This document shows positions 6,484 through 7,839 of a DNA stretch of 7,839 nt, one piece after another (positions within the stretch are counted from its first letter, which is position 1; each line of letters begins with the position of its first letter). The position numbers and the translations under genes were made by a program. The notes beneath the pieces are model-generated. The model made no database searches and had not been told where the DNA came from. It saw only the letters and a program-made list of their open reading frames with translations. Origin of the DNA: an uncultured Synechococcus sp. (GTDB lineage Bacteria > Cyanobacteriota > Cyanobacteriia > PCC-6307 > Cyanobiaceae); the NCBI GenBank assembly GCA_913040905.1, contig CAJWIC010000057.1, positions 1 to 7,839 on the forward strand. The letters run 5' to 3'.

Positions 6484-7839
6484 AGCCGGCACCAGCGCTG
6501 ATGGCCCTGGCTCCGGGACTGGTGTTGCTGCCACTGGGGTTGGTGCTGTTGCGCGATTTCCACGCTGGAGGTGCCGAGCAGATCGGGCGCTTCTGGCTGG
6601 CAGCCCTGCAACCCTCCCTGGAGGCGTCGTTACTCAGGCATCAGCTCACCGGACTGCAGGTCACCGCTCTGACAGCACTCCTGGCCTGGAGCCTGAGCAG
6701 CTGCATCGGGCTGGTGCTCGGCCTGCTCTGTTCGACAACGATCGTGTCAACGCTGACGGGCCTGCGCTGGCCAGCCCTGATGCTGCGTCGCTGCCTGGCA
6801 CCCCTGCGATCCATCCATGAACTGGTCTGGGGATTGCTGTTGCTGCAACTGTTCGGCCTCAATGGCTGGGTGGCCGTGCTGGCCATCGTTCTTCCCTACT
6901 CAGCACTGCTGGCCCGCGTCCTGGCAGATCAGCTCGACCGCCACGAACCACCGGCGCTCACGGCCCTGCGCTGTGCCGGTGTACCCGCCGTGACCAATCT
7001 GTTCACCAGCCTGATGCCTCCCGTGGCAACGGCAATGCGGGACCACATCGGTCACCGGCTGGACTGCGCCCTGCGATCCGCCCTGCTGCTGGGAATTTTC
7101 GGCCTTGGGGGGTTGGGGACTGAGCTGATGTTCAGCATGCAGTCCCTGCGCTTTCGTGAACTCTGGACTGGCTTATGGCTGATGGCCTTGCTGCTGGCGT
7201 TGGTGAATCTGTTGATCCGACGAGTCTCCGCCGGTCATGGCCTGGTGCTGCTGCTCCTGGCACTGCCACTGGTCACACTCCAATGGAGCCGAACCCTCGA
7301 CCATGATCTCTCCTTTCCCAGGTGGGTTGATGGGGCCCCATGGCCTTCAGCCGCACAGTGGAGTGAAGGGCTGAGCCAGGCATGGATCGAGACGCCATGG
7401 CTGGAGCTGGTTGGCGGCACCCTCTTGATCACGCTGCTTGCTTCCGGGGTCGCCATTGCCCTGCCTCCCTTGCTGCGGTTGATCGCCCCGGCCCCTGGGC
7501 CTGGATGCATCGTCAAAGCGGGCTGGATGCTGATGCGATTGTTGCCAGCCCCCTTGACGGCACTGTTGCTGATGCTGGCCAGCAAACCGACCATCGCCGT
7601 TGCGGCGCTGGCCCTGGGCCTGCACCACAGCGGTGTGATGGGGCTGGTGCTGGAGGACGGGCTCGAACGCGTCGGCCACCGCGAGCACCAGGCCATGGTT
7701 GCCCTTGGAGCTCGACCGCGCCCGGCCTGGTTGTTCGGTGTGCTCTCACCGGCCAGTCAGCGTTATCTCGCCTATGCCGCCTACCGCAGTGACGTGATTC
7801 TGCGCGATACGGCGGTGGTCGGCCTGGTGGGGGGGGCCA
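6462..7839 (+). CDS. phnE: Phosphonate/phosphite-type ABC transporter permease, fused two-domain form, 3' end missing
   Basis: Integral membrane channel of the importer. The frame is open from the ATG at 6462 to the window edge (459 complete codons), so the C-terminus is absent. Hydrophobic segments lie near 13-31, 67-90, 121-146, 203-216, 236-252, 260-273, 316-340 and 359-386. Two permease modules are visible. The first has ADQLDRHEPPALTALRCAG followed by a HRLDCALRSALLLGIFG stretch (198-214). The second has EDGLERVGHREHQAMVALG followed by YRSDVILRDTAVVGLVGG (441-458). They align without gaps at an offset of 243 residues, sharing the EAA-loop glycines 173/416, Arg199/442, Asp201/444, Leu-Arg 204-205/447-448 and Gly211/454. 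A single PhnE is about 270 residues, so this is a tandem fusion of about 500. The ATG lies inside phnC; a second in-frame ATG at 6501 would avoid the overlap. Neither has a clear Shine-Dalgarno sequence. Confidence 0.88.
   Translation, partial: MALQRGLKPAPALMALAPGLVLLPLGLVLLRDFHAGGAEQIGRFWLAALQPSLEASLLRHQLTGLQVTALTALLAWSLSSCIGLVLGLLCSTTIVSTLTGLRWPALMLRRCLAPLRSIHELVWGLLLLQLFGLNGWVAVLAIVLPYSALLARVLADQLDRHEPPALTALRCAGVPAVTNLFTSLMPPVATAMRDHIGHRLDCALRSALLLGIFGLGGLGTELMFSMQSLRFRELWTGLWLMALLLALVNLLIRRVSAGHGLVLLLLALPLVTLQWSRTLDHDLSFPRWVDGAPWPSAAQWSEGLSQAWIETPWLELVGGTLLITLLASGVAIALPPLLRLIAPAPGPGCIVKAGWMLMRLLPAPLTALLLMLASKPTIAVAALALGLHHSGVMGLVLEDGLERVGHREHQAMVALGARPRPAWLFGVLSPASQRYLAYAAYRSDVILRDTAVVGLVGGA

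Noticed and set aside
6410..7792. Several short open frames on both strands over the phnE region
   Set aside because: They are all shadows of the single uninterrupted permease frame starting at 6462, which has consistent hydrophobic segments and the PhnE motifs through to the window edge.

Overview
The window looks like chromosomal DNA from a unicellular cyanobacterium, most likely a marine Synechococcus-type picocyanobacterium. This rests on GC-rich, densely packed genes (roughly 60% GC by eye), a photosynthetic-type C-terminal processing protease with the DDPYTRF/PDZ/S41 layout, a bacterial/plastid-type IspG, and a phosphonate-type ABC transporter cassette with no C-P lyase gene beside it. 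The species assignment is inference. No tRNA, rRNA, insertion sequence, integrase or CRISPR repeat is visible. All genes but one are complete, and nearly every base is coding.

Left half (about 10-3574, minus strand): a tight four-gene run read leftward. In transcription order it is a VOC/glyoxalase-fold protein, a family 4 [4Fe-4S] uracil-DNA glycosylase, the [4Fe-4S] isoprenoid enzyme IspG, and an exported carboxyl-terminal processing protease. The gaps are 5, 22 and about 34 bases, so a single transcript is likely. The products belong to different processes (DNA repair, MEP isoprenoid synthesis, envelope or thylakoid proteolysis), so this is a housekeeping cluster rather than one pathway.

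Middle (3575-3658): an 84-base divergent intergenic region. It is the only real non-coding stretch and must hold signals for the plus-strand genes; it probably also serves the minus-strand run. It contains a strong ribosome binding site for the aminotransferase and two short palindromes.

Right half (3659-7839, plus strand): a class I aspartate-type aminotransferase, then after only 24 bases a substrate-binding lipoprotein (phnD), an ATPase (phnC, joined to phnD by a TGATG overlap) and a permease (phnE) that starts inside the end of phnC. The three phn genes form a complete importer of the phosphonate/phosphite family: PhnD captures the ligand outside the cytoplasmic membrane, PhnE forms the channel and PhnC hydrolyses ATP. 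The permease runs off the right edge, and I read its frame directly from the sequence. It contains two PhnE-type domains in one polypeptide, which align without gaps at a spacing of 243 residues.

Nothing here is clearly a new biological system. The points most worth a second look are the fused double-domain PhnE, the close coupling of an aminotransferase to the phosphonate-type transporter, the VOC protein that seems to lack most metal ligands, and the 7-8 base G runs inside coding sequence.
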